The translations under genes were made by a program, and so were the position numbers. The notes under the pieces are model-generated. The model made no database searches. It was not told the DNA's origin and worked only from the letters and a program-made list of their open reading frames with translations. 20,370 nucleotides of DNA. Source: a virus. Positions 12,866-19,770 of the stretch are shown in pieces. The stretch is taken from IMG/VR virus record IMGVR_UViG_3300033143_002500, positions 1 through 20,370 of that record. One strand, written 5' to 3'. How positions within the stretch are numbered: the stretch's first letter is position 1; the number at the start of each line of letters is the position of its first letter.

Positions 12866-13621
12866 TTACCCTATCACCCCTACTAGTGGGCCACCCAAGG
12901 GGCCGTACATTGGATTAGACTTACCTGTTGCGCCTGCTACGGCTGCTGTAGGGAAAGGGATAACATTATTTACTTTCCGGTGATGCATTCTGGGGTGGTC
13001 GAATTTGGCGAACGATCCAGTCGTTTCAGTCGCGGTCATCGACGTACCTTTAACTCCATCATATCGACCACCTATCATGTGATGGTAGTCAATGATGTTA
13101 CTATCCCCTAATACGCTTCTTGGATCTTGCGCGTTTGCTAATGCTGCGATTTGATTTGCGGTGGGTTGAATAGAAAACATAGCAACACCCGCCATCACAT
13201 GATTTCCCCAAGGAGACCCGCCTGCGCTATTACTTCCTAACACAAAATCGGGATTCGTAGATGCGCTCGTGTCAGTGTAGTTTGCATCATAATAACTTGT
13301 GTTGTTAACGTATACCTGCATATTGGTTGCAGACTGATTAAAGCACGTCATCACATGATACCAGCTCGTAGTATCCATATTAACATTAAGATTCCCAGTA
13401 TTAGATCCAATGGTATAAACTAGAATGTCTCCCGTTGAACGAGCTTCCATCGCCCAACCGTCCACTCCATCGCTAACTTGGAAAATCGTCCCTGGTGCCC
13501 ACGCAACAGAATTACCATTAATCCATCCGGTAAAACCCATAATAGTAGAGCCAGAACTCATATTATAAGCAGAGTTAGCGGAGGATTCTAAATTACCATC
13601 AGCAGGGAATTCTAATGCCAT
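12866..13621 (-). CDS. LamG/concanavalin-like lectin-domain protein
   Basis: 251 residues from ATG 13621, which overlaps the upstream stop as TAATG; an earlier in-frame start at 13648 is possible but unnecessary. Residues ~25-160 resemble a laminin-G/concanavalin-A jelly roll: FTGWINGN, FQVSDGVDGWAMEAR, the signature WYHVMTCFNQSATNMQVYVN, then DFVLGSNSAGGSPWGNHVMAGVAMF. The C-terminus is Gly/Pro-rich and probably connects to other virion proteins. Such domains bind glycans, so it is a candidate receptor-binding or capsid-surface protein. There is no signal peptide, unlike the 379-aa protein upstream. Confidence 0.7.
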   Translation of the reverse strand: MALEFPADGNLESSANSAYNMSSGSTIMGFTGWINGNSVAWAPGTIFQVSDGVDGWAMEARSTGDILVYTIGSNTGNLNVNMDTTSWYHVMTCFNQSATNMQVYVNNTSYYDANYTDTSASTNPDFVLGSNSAGGSPWGNHVMAGVAMFSIQPTANQIAALANAQDPRSVLGDSNIIDYHHMIGGRYDGVKGTSMTATETTGSFAKFDHPRMHHRKVNNVIPFPTAAVAGATGKSNPMYGPLGGPLVGVIG

Positions 13622-14124
13622 TAGGTTTCTTTTCCGATCAAAGTCCAAAGACCGGCATCACCCGACATATTAGAAGTTGCAGCAGTTCGCCTTATTCGGA
13701 CAATCGCTGTTTGAGCGTCTGCCCAACTATCCATATCTGCGCCGTCAGTAAAAGTTATAACGGGGTAGGATAGCTCACCAGACGCAGAAGGAGCTGTGTC
13801 GTCAGTAGCATCGTTATAAACATAGGTATGCGCCGCGTCTAAATCCTCCGCATCATCAGGAAAAGCTCTTACCGCAGCACCCCATCTAACATCATTTGTT
13901 GTAGCTGATGCAGCCAACCACGGCAATGTAAACGTTAAGCCGCCGCCGTCATACCCGGCGAGATAGCATTTAAAATCCAGATATTCGACAGTCGTATCAT
14001 CAAACTGCCAGATAAGTACATCTTCCGCCGGAGTCGAGCCACCGGCTCGTGTATCTTCTTCGGCAAACAAGGTAAGCGGCTGCATTACCTCAAGAATTTT
14101 TACTACGACTTCACCGGATGCCAT
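13621..14124 (-). CDS. Beta-sandwich virion protein
   Basis: 167 residues, acidic and beta-rich. The pattern WQFDDTTVEYLDFKCYLAGY, LTFTLPWLAAS, RWGAAVRAFPDDAEDLDAAH, FTDGADMDSWADAQTAIVRI recurs in phages next to fibre genes. It is probably a particle surface or fibre component; no catalytic residues. Stop-start overlaps TAATG at both ends join it to its neighbours. Confidence 0.7.
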   Translation of the reverse strand: MASGEVVVKILEVMQPLTLFAEEDTRAGGSTPAEDVLIWQFDDTTVEYLDFKCYLAGYDGGGLTFTLPWLAASATTNDVRWGAAVRAFPDDAEDLDAAHTYVYNDATDDTAPSASGELSYPVITFTDGADMDSWADAQTAIVRIRRTAATSNMSGDAGLWTLIGKET

Positions 14125-14462
14125 TATAATTTCGCCTTAAAAATAGCGTTTCTTTCAACTTTTGTATAAGCACTGCCCGGAACAAAAGACCCATCATTTA
14201 GTGTTCTGATAACCGCCCTTAATTGCCTGTCAAAATTTTTAGATAATCTATTTTTTTCATCATTAATGATCTGCGCGTCAACAATGGCCTGCTCACCCGA
14301 TGTCATTAGCAAAATATTATCGCCAGAAGTTTTATGATACTTTACCGGATACCCGGTAACAGCCGACCTATCCCCGTTAATTATCCAATCAATTACCGGA
14401 TAATCAGGCGTATTGACCGACTTTAAATGCTGCAACGTGGTTCTATGGGTGACATCTGCCAT
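14124..14462 (-). CDS. 112-aa hypothetical in the virion operon
   Basis: The start is taken at ATG 14462, overlapping the upstream stop as TAATG with GGAG near; a GTG at 14471 is also in frame. The product starts MADVTHRTTLQHLKSVNTP and ends with a helical, basic part (KNRLSKNFDRQLRAVIRTL, KVERNAIFKAKL). Soluble; no family recognised. It resembles small adapter or connector proteins in size, but that is only a guess. Confidence 0.65.
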   Translation of the reverse strand: MADVTHRTTLQHLKSVNTPDYPVIDWIINGDRSAVTGYPVKYHKTSGDNILLMTSGEQAIVDAQIINDEKNRLSKNFDRQLRAVIRTLNDGSFVPGSAYTKVERNAIFKAKL

Positions 14463-15601
14463 TATCTCCACTCACTCAAAACGACCTGAACCGGGCTTGT
14501 TAAAGGCAACACCTCTCGATAAGATCGATGATTGGTTGAAACCTTATACAGCTTTCCTGTAGGAGTTTTTACCGGAACAAATTTACCTGTTGATTTGCCA
14601 TTAGATTTCCACTTAGTCGGGATACATCGTTTGCCTGCACCCCATGAGCGTTGTGATTTGGGTCTTAAGCTTTTCGCGTGACATGCGTTTTTAGCCGGAT
14701 CATCAATCCAAGACAACACAATAGGTGCTGGAGTCTCAGGACTTTCTTCTGGAGTAGGAGCCGGGGCAGGCGTTGGAGTCGGTGTTGGCGAAGAAATTGG
14801 TGTAGGCGGTGCCGGGATAGGCTGACCCCCTACCAATGATGTGGTCGAGAATATGAAATTATCGATGTAAACATCGGTATTCGTGTTAAAACCATTATTA
14901 GACCAACCTAATAAATATCCGTTATTGAATCTGTTGTTCTTGCCTGCCGCATACAAAAACTCTGCTAAAGGATAACGATTTCCCCAGGTTGTTTTGTCTT
15001 TAACGTAAACCAATACACCATCACGCCATAACTTGCCGGAGCCATCACCCTGGCCTGTCCCAGCCTTGATATGAGCTACAATCTTTGTCCATTTGCCTTT
15101 GTGTGCATCAAAAGCTGATGGAAGACGTTTGCCATCTACTAAGTGAGTCCGAGGGACTCCCCCCGACCACTCAACGAACATCAAATCACTGCCGCCTGAT
15201 TTACCCCAATTTTGAAAACCACCACCGACACCGTTTTTACCTGAATAATCATCTGTCCACAGGTATAGGTAGGATTTATCGTTTAAATTACCACGCATGA
15301 CATAATTTGATGGCACATACATATCGTATTTAATCCAGACATCTGCGTAGTAGTTACCCAGTGTGAAGCGTTGCTCTGTGAAAGAATCTTGCCCAGCAGG
15401 TACACCGTTATATCGCATTCTAAGGGCTTTACTGCCCTGAAAATCTACGACCTTTGAGCGGACAGAGCTTTGCCATTTAAATCCGTTTTGGGTTTTGCCT
15501 AAGTTTCCGCTTGCAAAGTCGTCCTGAAACATGACTTGAGCGTTGACTGGGCCAATACCACACTGGAAGAAAGCCAATACGGTTAGCAGTAGTATTTTCA
15601 T
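14462..15601 (-). CDS. Exported polysaccharide lyase/lectin-like protein
   Basis: 379 residues. MKILLLTVLAFFQCGIGPVNA is a Sec signal peptide with cleavage near A21; no lipobox. Residues ~25-255 look like a concanavalin-like jelly roll of the secreted polysaccharide lyase/glucanase kind: FQDDFASGNL, FTLGNYYADVWIKYDMYVPSNY, GKWTKIVAHIKAG, LWRDGVLVYVK and TDVYIDNFIFS. A Pro/Thr/Ser linker follows (~260-294), then a basic C-terminal domain with two cysteines (C307, C326). AAGGA precedes the ATG. It is the first gene behind the late leader and is coupled to the virion genes. A Sec signal is odd for a virion protein, so release into the periplasm or medium is likely. Catalysis is not proven; it may only bind glycans. 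Confidence 0.7.
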   Translation of the reverse strand: MKILLLTVLAFFQCGIGPVNAQVMFQDDFASGNLGKTQNGFKWQSSVRSKVVDFQGSKALRMRYNGVPAGQDSFTEQRFTLGNYYADVWIKYDMYVPSNYVMRGNLNDKSYLYLWTDDYSGKNGVGGGFQNWGKSGGSDLMFVEWSGGVPRTHLVDGKRLPSAFDAHKGKWTKIVAHIKAGTGQGDGSGKLWRDGVLVYVKDKTTWGNRYPLAEFLYAAGKNNRFNNGYLLGWSNNGFNTNTDVYIDNFIFSTTSLVGGQPIPAPPTPISSPTPTPTPAPAPTPEESPETPAPIVLSWIDDPAKNACHAKSLRPKSQRSWGAGKRCIPTKWKSNGKSTGKFVPVKTPTGKLYKVSTNHRSYREVLPLTSPVQVVLSEWR

Positions 15602-15649
15602 AGAATCCTTGAAATAAAGCCCCTGCCCTTACCCGTGGAGATTAAGAAT

Positions 15650-15666
15650 GAGACTGTGTTAGTCTC
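15650..15666 (-). terminator. Second leader hairpin, weak terminator candidate
   Basis: A perfect 6-bp stem GAGACT/AGTCTC with a 5-base loop, followed on the minus strand by the T-rich but interrupted ATTCTTAATC. It is ~50 bases before the exported-protein gene and ~200 bases after the candidate late start site, about the distance of tR' from pR' in lambda. Confidence 0.4.
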
Positions 15667-15834
15667 TGAGGGAGAGTTTACGGGAGGGAGGGGACAAAAA
15701 GATTGAACCGGCAGGTGCGCGACATTCCCGACACGACCCTTCGGCATAACTCAGCTTTATCCTGCACCTATACGTCAGGAGCCAAATTAAGTCTACAGGT
15801 TGCTCTGCTTACGTCTTTGAGACTTACTCAGTTC

Positions 15835-15857
15835 AAAAAAATACCCCAGTTAAGGGG
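15835..15857 (-). terminator. Intrinsic terminator between early and late genes
   Basis: Minus-strand ACCCC, loop TTAACT and GGGGT, with A-TTTTTTT following. It is a clear rho-independent terminator for the early operon that ends with the HNH gene, and it also sits ~12-34 bases after the candidate late start site. Confidence 0.75.
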
Positions 15858-15874
15858 TTAAGCGTGCGTTAATT

Positions 15875-15880
15875 ATTATA
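15875..15880 (-). promoter_or_regulatory. Candidate late promoter -10 box
   Basis: A consensus TATAAT on the minus strand, preceded by ATG. No convincing -35 hexamer is found at 16-18 bases, as can occur for activated or Q-bound late promoters. Expected start is about 15868, directly ahead of the terminator. Inference from layout. Confidence 0.4.
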
Positions 15881-15952
15881 CATGTTGCTGCACGGAGCGT
15901 CATAATTCTTCAGAGTCAGAAATCAACCCTAGCTAAATCATAGCACATTTTT

Positions 15953-16528
15953 TCAGAGCGTGGCGGAATTAACATCAAATCTGTTACTTTTTTGTAAATT
16001 TTTTCTCGCCTCTAGTATTTGAAGGTTTTCAGGAACATGAAGCCCGCAAACAAGCTCTCCCGCTATTGGGATTACATGGTCAACATGGTGCATAATTCCA
16101 GTTTCTTCCGTTATTCTTTCCCTTTCTTTATAAATTAAACTTATCTTTTCTTGATCTATCCAGCAAGGAGTAGCGCAAATCATCCTTAATCGCCGCCTAT
16201 TAATGGCCAACTTTGAGCTTCGGTACTCCCCGTTCTCCAGCCTAATACAGAAAACTTCTCGCTCGTGAGCTTCATAGTAAACTCTGCTTAATTGAACAAT
16301 GAGCAAAGTTCTATAATCTTCCTTTACCCTAATTCTTTTTTTGTCCCAATTTTCTGCGCTTTCCCTATAATTCTCAGGAATATCACCAAAATATTCATAA
16401 TATTTAGCCTGAAACGGCTTAGATTCGTACATATCGAACAAAGATTCATAAGCCGCCCTAGCCTCGCAATATGCTCTTATTGCTAGCTGTTTGCGATGAT
16501 CGGAATTTTCAGCCCTTCGATCTACCAC
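15953..16528 (-). CDS. HNH endonuclease
   Basis: 191 residues, starting at GTG that overlaps the Q-like gene by seven bases. The C-terminal part is a clear HNH nuclease: MHHVDHVIPIAG (146-157) gives the paired histidines and Asp/His, followed by VCGLHVPENLQILEARKNLQKSNRF with the expected Asn residues (N168, N177, N182). The WIDQEKISLIYKERERI stretch before it is typical of this phage HNH group. The N-terminal ~115 residues are helical and basic and may position DNA. It differs from the endonuclease VII-like enzyme in the intein and from the DUF968 protein. Being at the operon's end, it may be a stand-alone homing endonuclease. Confidence 0.85.
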   Translation of the reverse strand: MVDRRAENSDHRKQLAIRAYCEARAAYESLFDMYESKPFQAKYYEYFGDIPENYRESAENWDKKRIRVKEDYRTLLIVQLSRVYYEAHEREVFCIRLENGEYRSSKLAINRRRLRMICATPCWIDQEKISLIYKERERITEETGIMHHVDHVIPIAGELVCGLHVPENLQILEARKNLQKSNRFDVNSATL

Positions 16529-16896
16529 TCGAAACCCAACCTTTGCGAAACAACTTTATGTAAATAATCAATCTTATGCTTTGCTTTGGATGGAGTAATT
16601 CCTATCCTTTGCCCTATTAAATATGGCGACAATTTAATCACATAATGAAGCTCGGCCACCTCCCTTATGTCTGAATCTAAATCATCAATAACAATCCTTA
16701 TTCTCCTTAAATGCTTATTTGATAAATACCAAACAACCGTTGATCCAGCTTTAGCTTTTGCGCCCGTCCCACCATTAGCTAATCTGTATTCAGGTGTCGA
16801 CGAAGGATAGGCCAGCCCACTCAGCGTTTTCTCCTCGTCATCCCCCCACAAACATAATAATTCAACCGTTCTTTGTAACCATCTTTTGTATCGCAT
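16522..16896 (-). CDS. Q-like late antitermination protein
   Basis: 124 residues. The N-terminus has a Trp-containing helix (RWLQRTVELLCLWGDD) followed by GLAYPSSTPEYRL, like the W..WG...GYPS.S pattern of phage antitermination Q proteins. The middle IVIDDLDSDIREVAELHYVIKLS and the helix-turn-helix YLIGQRIGITPSKAKHKIDYL (~92-112) match their sigma-region-4-like C-terminal half. GAGGG is 6 bases before the ATG, inside a small TTACC/GGTAA hairpin. Q proteins bind RNA polymerase at the late promoter and let it read through terminators. The place after RusA and before the late leader supports the call; sequence similarity is moderate. Confidence 0.65.
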   Translation of the reverse strand: MRYKRWLQRTVELLCLWGDDEEKTLSGLAYPSSTPEYRLANGGTGAKAKAGSTVVWYLSNKHLRRIRIVIDDLDSDIREVAELHYVIKLSPYLIGQRIGITPSKAKHKIDYLHKVVSQRLGFEW

Positions 16897-16932
16897 AGCT
16901 TACCCTCACAGTCAGGTAAACATATTAGCATA

Positions 16933-17109
16933 TTATCCTTTAAGAAACTCAATATCGTCCTTTAAGTAAACACAAATCCCGAATTTAGGCCAACTCTTAT
17001 TCTTTTCACAGTTAGGAAAGTCTTTTGTCCCTGAGTTCAATTGACACACTGAGCACTTTTTAATCAATAGCTCTTTACGGTACGCCCAGTATTCAGGGGA
17101 TGTCAGCAT
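16933..17109 (-). CDS. 58-aa zinc-ribbon-like protein
   Basis: ATG 17109 overlaps the upstream stop as TAATG; the stop lies 36 bases before the Q-like gene. The product begins MLTSPEYWAYRKELLIKK and has four cysteines spaced C19-x2-C22-x11-C34-x11-C46, a plausible zinc site. Small, basic and coupled to its neighbour. No named family recognised. Confidence 0.6.
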   Translation of the reverse strand: MLTSPEYWAYRKELLIKKCSVCQLNSGTKDFPNCEKNKSWPKFGICVYLKDDIEFLKG

Positions 17110-17534
17110 TAACTTGTGAAGCTTTTAAGGGCGCGTATAAATAAACCCCATTCTTCGGCATTAAATTTTAACGCTAGCAGTTGATCATCATTCTGCCATA
17201 AACCACAACTTTCTATTGTAAATACGTCATCACCATAAAGCCCCCACCACGCACCACGAATAGACATACCCCATTCTAATTTCCCGACAAAAAAAGGCAT
17301 GTTTACTATAATTAGATACCATTGATAGCTGTCTTTCTGATATTCAAATGTTTTCTTGTCATTAATCGCACAACAAACCTCCACTGCCTTTTTACCAAAC
17401 AAGTCGCCCATCTCACTATCATAGAGCGTAAAATCAAAAATATTCTCAGAAAGGTAATCCAGTCGAGAGGTTTCCCCGGAGTGGGCAATTTCAGTTTTAT
17501 AGCTATATTCTAATAATTCTAAATAATCCATCAT
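17109..17534 (-). CDS. Conserved-looking hypothetical of the early operon
   Basis: 141 residues, acidic and aromatic-rich (GDLFGKKAVEVCCAIND, YQWYLIIVNMPFFVGKLEWG, IRGAWWGLYGDDVF), ending EEWGLFIRALKSF. Two ATGs are adjacent; AGGGA is better spaced for the second (17531). No recognised domain and no signal peptide. Located between RusA and a small zinc protein. Confidence 0.65.
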   Translation of the reverse strand: MMDYLELLEYSYKTEIAHSGETSRLDYLSENIFDFTLYDSEMGDLFGKKAVEVCCAINDKKTFEYQKDSYQWYLIIVNMPFFVGKLEWGMSIRGAWWGLYGDDVFTIESCGLWQNDDQLLALKFNAEEWGLFIRALKSFTS

Positions 17535-17569
17535 TCTTCCCTATTACAACCTTCTGTTCGTCAGAGCGG

Positions 17570-17941
17570 TTAATCATCACAATTCTCTTCGTGAGTAATA
17601 CATATTTCTCCTTCATATCCCCACTTCTTAGAGATTTTATTCAGCATCCAGATATGAGAGTCATCGTCATAACACGCATCCAGCAAGCTCTTGAGCAAAT
17701 TATCTATATCTGGCACCTGCAAATGGGGGGTGGTATTTGCGACTGCTTTTTTTATTTTGCTCCATGATTTTGGCATAGGGAGGATAAACTCTATCGAATC
17801 ACCGGGATATATTGTTATCCCCATTAATTTTACTTGGTCTGCAAAGGCTCTGTATCGCATAACACATGGCCGTTTCTTCCATTTATCGGCTCTCGTTTGC
17901 CGAGGCTTGGGAACAGGTAAAATATTATACCTTTGTTTCAC
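17570..17941 (-). CDS. rusA: RusA-family Holliday junction resolvase
   Basis: This enzyme resolves branched recombination and replication intermediates before packaging. I start at GTG 17941, which overlaps the DUF968 stop as GTGA and has AAGGG about 8 bases upstream. This gives 123 residues, near the 120 of E. coli RusA; a longer frame from 18007 would read 70 bases into the upstream gene. The RusA signature is present: PDIDNLLKSLLDACYDDDSHI, with D78, D80, K84 and the D92-D94 cluster as metal and catalytic residues, then a KISKKWG basic segment. The N-terminal NILPVPKPRQTRADKWKKRP is also typical. Confidence 0.9.
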   Translation of the reverse strand: MKQRYNILPVPKPRQTRADKWKKRPCVMRYRAFADQVKLMGITIYPGDSIEFILPMPKSWSKIKKAVANTTPHLQVPDIDNLLKSLLDACYDDDSHIWMLNKISKKWGYEGEICITHEENCDD

Positions 17942-18216
17942 TTCAATATCCCTTCGGCTAAGGCAGAGTTTAAACACCTGCAAACCCATTCCCATTGTTG
18001 ATCCCACATCTCAGGGGTGGCATGCAGCTTAGTATGGCATTTCCTACACAAAGGCATCAACATGCTGTCTGGGGCTGTCATCCCCATGCCGGACATACCG
18101 CCTACACCCGTCAAATGATGTGGATCTATTCCAAAGGGGTCGCGGCAGTTACTACAGGGCTGCTCTTTTACCCATGCTTTATACTTCTTATTCCGGTATG
18201 GTTTTATCTTTTGCAT
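17938..18216 (-). CDS. DUF968-type HNH nuclease
   Basis: 92 residues. AAGGAG is exactly 6 bases before ATG 18216, while the earlier in-frame ATG at 18222 abuts the Shine-Dalgarno, so I take the later start. Motifs (numbered from the upstream Met): CSNC (23-26), DPHHLTGVGGMSGMGM (33-48) and CRKCHTKLH (59-67), which make up a zinc-bound HNH/beta-beta-alpha-metal site. This is the DUF968 pattern found in many phage recombination regions, related to the Ref-like nuclease group. It directly precedes RusA with a GTGA overlap, so both probably act in DNA processing. Confidence 0.85.
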   Translation of the reverse strand: MQKIKPYRNKKYKAWVKEQPCSNCRDPFGIDPHHLTGVGGMSGMGMTAPDSMLMPLCRKCHTKLHATPEMWDQQWEWVCRCLNSALAEGILK

Positions 18217-18231
18217 CACCATCTCCTTAAA

Positions 18232-18555
18232 TTACTTAAAAGGTTCATCAGACAATGACTCCTCGCAAGGAAAAGGCACATGCACCTCAAATTCCTGCCC
18301 TAACCATCGGTTAAATACCTCATAAACATCGTTTACCTCCCTTGAATCGAGTTGAGTAGTAGAGGTTTTCTCTGAAAATAAAGCTGTCTCAATCTTTTTA
18401 AACACGTTTTCTTTAATATTCTCTTGCGTACAGGGTGTCTCAATGGCTTTTTTATCCAGCACCGTTTTTAAATCATAACCCGCATCATTCAAAGCCTCGG
18501 CTACTTCCCGGCAGTACACTTCAATAGACTTTCTCTGTTGATCGGTTCTTCTCAC
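18232..18555 (-). CDS. Conserved phage early protein of unknown function
   Basis: 107 residues: RRTDQQRKSIEVYCREVAEA, LNDAGYDLKTVL, then CTQENIKENVFKKIETALF, REVNDVYEVFNRWLGQEFEV and HVPFPCEESL. I recall this pattern (QQRK.IEVY.RE.AE.LN.AG.D, VYEV.NR.LG, HVPFPS) as a small protein near recombination genes in many phages, without assigned function. The ATG overlaps the previous stop by ATGA. Soluble and mostly helical. Confidence 0.75.
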   Translation of the reverse strand: MRRTDQQRKSIEVYCREVAEALNDAGYDLKTVLDKKAIETPCTQENIKENVFKKIETALFSEKTSTTQLDSREVNDVYEVFNRWLGQEFEVHVPFPCEESLSDEPFK

Positions 18556-18740
18556 TGTTCGCCCAATAAATTACTCGTAATACGTTTAAATAATTCACTC
18601 TCTTTCTCGGCCTTCCTTCTTCGCTCACCCAGATGTCTTCTTGCCTGTATATGACCCACGGTTTGACCCACCTCTCTGGCTATTTCCTTCTCGTCCACGC
18701 CATCGTTGAGAAGAAGGTCTATTTTATCACCTATCGTCAT
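18552..18740 (-). CDS. 62-aa protein with HTH-like segment
   Basis: Residues ~5-35 (DKIDLLLNDGVDEKEIAREVGQTVGHIQARR) have the pattern of a helix-turn-helix (EKEIAREVG - QTVGHIQARRH), then a Lys/Arg/Glu-rich helix. It could be a DNA-binding or accessory replication protein. Its start lies 14 bases inside the preceding 47-aa frame and its stop overlaps the next start (ATGA). Confidence 0.6.
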   Translation of the reverse strand: MTIGDKIDLLLNDGVDEKEIAREVGQTVGHIQARRHLGERRRKAEKESELFKRITSNLLGEQ

Positions 18741-18870
18741 AATTCACTCGCTCTGGTTTACCAAAATACTCGGTTATTAGTTCAAGTAATTTTATGAAAT
18801 CTGGATTTTCTTTCTTTAAGCGTTCAAATTCCTTTCTTTTCTCGTTAGGGGATAGAGTAGATAGGTTCAT
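18727..18870 (-). CDS. 47-aa hypothetical
   Basis: The start overlaps the YopX stop as ATGA, and the 3' end overlaps the next gene by 14 bases. The product begins MNLSTLSPNEKRKEFERLKK and continues to EYFGKPERVNYDDR; mostly charged helix. No family recognised. Its coupling to both neighbours makes it a probable real gene. Confidence 0.55.
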   Translation of the reverse strand: MNLSTLSPNEKRKEFERLKKENPDFIKLLELITEYFGKPERVNYDDR

Positions 18871-19256
18871 AATAACTCAGGGTTATCATAAATATTCCCG
18901 ATGATTTCACTATCAACCCAAGAATAAGCGCCCATATAAAAATCTTTTTGGGGGTCGGTACACAATGCCGTGAATGAGGCGCTTTCTTCGTCCCATGTTA
19001 CTTGGTACTTAAGAGATGTTCTCTCAGACCTAAGCACGTCACCTTCGTAGATTTCTTTTCCACACTTGTCTTTGATGCCGGTGTATTGCATTAAAACAAC
19101 ATCACACGGTAGATCATCTTTCCGATAAGCCCAACCATTACCAATATGAACCCCCGTACCTAAGGCCATTAGACCGCCAGCACAAAAATGAATCTCACCA
19201 ACAGCCATCATGCAATTTATTGATTTATCCCAAGCTCTAAATTTAATCTCTCTCAT
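18867..19256 (-). CDS. YopX family protein
   Basis: 129 residues with the hallmark N-terminus MREIKFRAWDK and the YTGIKDKCGKEIYEGDVL core followed by a WDEESASF strand and a C-terminal EIIGNIYDNPELL. This matches the YopX family common in phages and prophages of Firmicutes and Proteobacteria. Function is not established; beta-rich, soluble. It overlaps its neighbours at both ends by ATGA. Confidence 0.9.
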   Translation of the reverse strand: MREIKFRAWDKSINCMMAVGEIHFCAGGLMALGTGVHIGNGWAYRKDDLPCDVVLMQYTGIKDKCGKEIYEGDVLRSERTSLKYQVTWDEESASFTALCTDPQKDFYMGAYSWVDSEIIGNIYDNPELL

Positions 19257-19327
19257 CTATGCCTCCCTAGTAGCTCTTTAAGCATCCCTACACCTTTGCT
19301 GTGCGCCTGTGAGGGGGTTAATTTCAT
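19253..19327 (-). CDS. Possible 24-aa ORF before YopX
   Basis: ATG 19327 starts a 24-residue frame (MKLTPSQAHSKG... to LLGRHR) whose TGA overlaps the YopX ATG as ATGA. CAAGAA is upstream, without a good Shine-Dalgarno. It may be a real micro-protein or a leader that couples YopX translation. Confidence 0.35.
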   Translation of the reverse strand: MKLTPSQAHSKGVGMLKELLGRHR

Positions 19328-19344
19328 TTCTTGGTACTTTGCCC

Positions 19345-19770
19345 TTAGTTTGTCGGCAAAACGCTCTTAAAGGCTTTCAGGGCTTGCTTACGATACGCCA
19401 CCACACCCATATCCCGCATCTTTAATGTTTCGTCAATAATCTTGGCATAATCTGATATTTCATCACCCCGCCACCACACTCGGTCTTCTCGAATACCCGC
19501 AAGTACAATTCTTTGATCTCTGGGCGACATGCCAACCGAAACCCGCCGGGGCGCTTCTTCATAAAAAAGATAAGGCTCGTTTAATTCCTTCCACACCTTG
19601 ATTGCAGTAGGGATTTGGTTAGGCAGACACACAGGTATCCCTCCGGCCATTTCAGCAAACAAAGCCGCATCAATTGTTTCCGGTTGGCTAACAGTATTAG
19701 TGCTGGCACCCCACCCGCAATCGCAGTGCTTTCTATTACCAACATTAACCCCGCATTCAGGACATTTCAT
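19345..19770 (-). CDS. Zinc-ribbon hypothetical protein
   Basis: 141 residues. The N-terminal MKCPECGVNVGNRKHCDCGW has C3/C6 and C16/C18, a zinc ribbon. Then an acidic linker and a soluble domain with KVWKELNEPYLFYEEAPRRV, GMSPRDQRIVLAG and a helical basic end (YRKQALKAFKSVL). The ATG overlaps the stop of the O-like gene by ATGA. A replication-accessory role fits the position but no family is recognised. Confidence 0.65.
   Translation of the reverse strand: MKCPECGVNVGNRKHCDCGWGASTNTVSQPETIDAALFAEMAGGIPVCLPNQIPTAIKVWKELNEPYLFYEEAPRRVSVGMSPRDQRIVLAGIREDRVWWRGDEISDYAKIIDETLKMRDMGVVAYRKQALKAFKSVLPTN

Larger units (their letters stand above)
15602..15952 (-). other. 351-base gene-free late leader region
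   Basis: No credible gene on either strand. Reading leftward it holds a TATAAT box (15880-15875), a terminator (15857-15835), a TAAGTCT...AGACTTA inverted repeat (15788-15794 and 15820-15826), a CCGA...TCGG hairpin around 15735, GCAGG/CCTGC and overlapping GGTGC/GCACC arms, a plus-strand G-run cluster (15670-15693) and a hairpin at 15650-15666. It lies between the Q-like gene with its HNH neighbour and the late operon, where a Q-dependent late promoter and leader would be. It does not fold as a tRNA. Confidence 0.5.

Noticed and set aside
15690-15830. A tRNA or tmRNA-like fold in the late leader, suggested by GGTTCAATC on the minus strand
   Set aside because: The bases flanking the putative T-loop do not pair and no acceptor or anticodon arm of proper length can be built.
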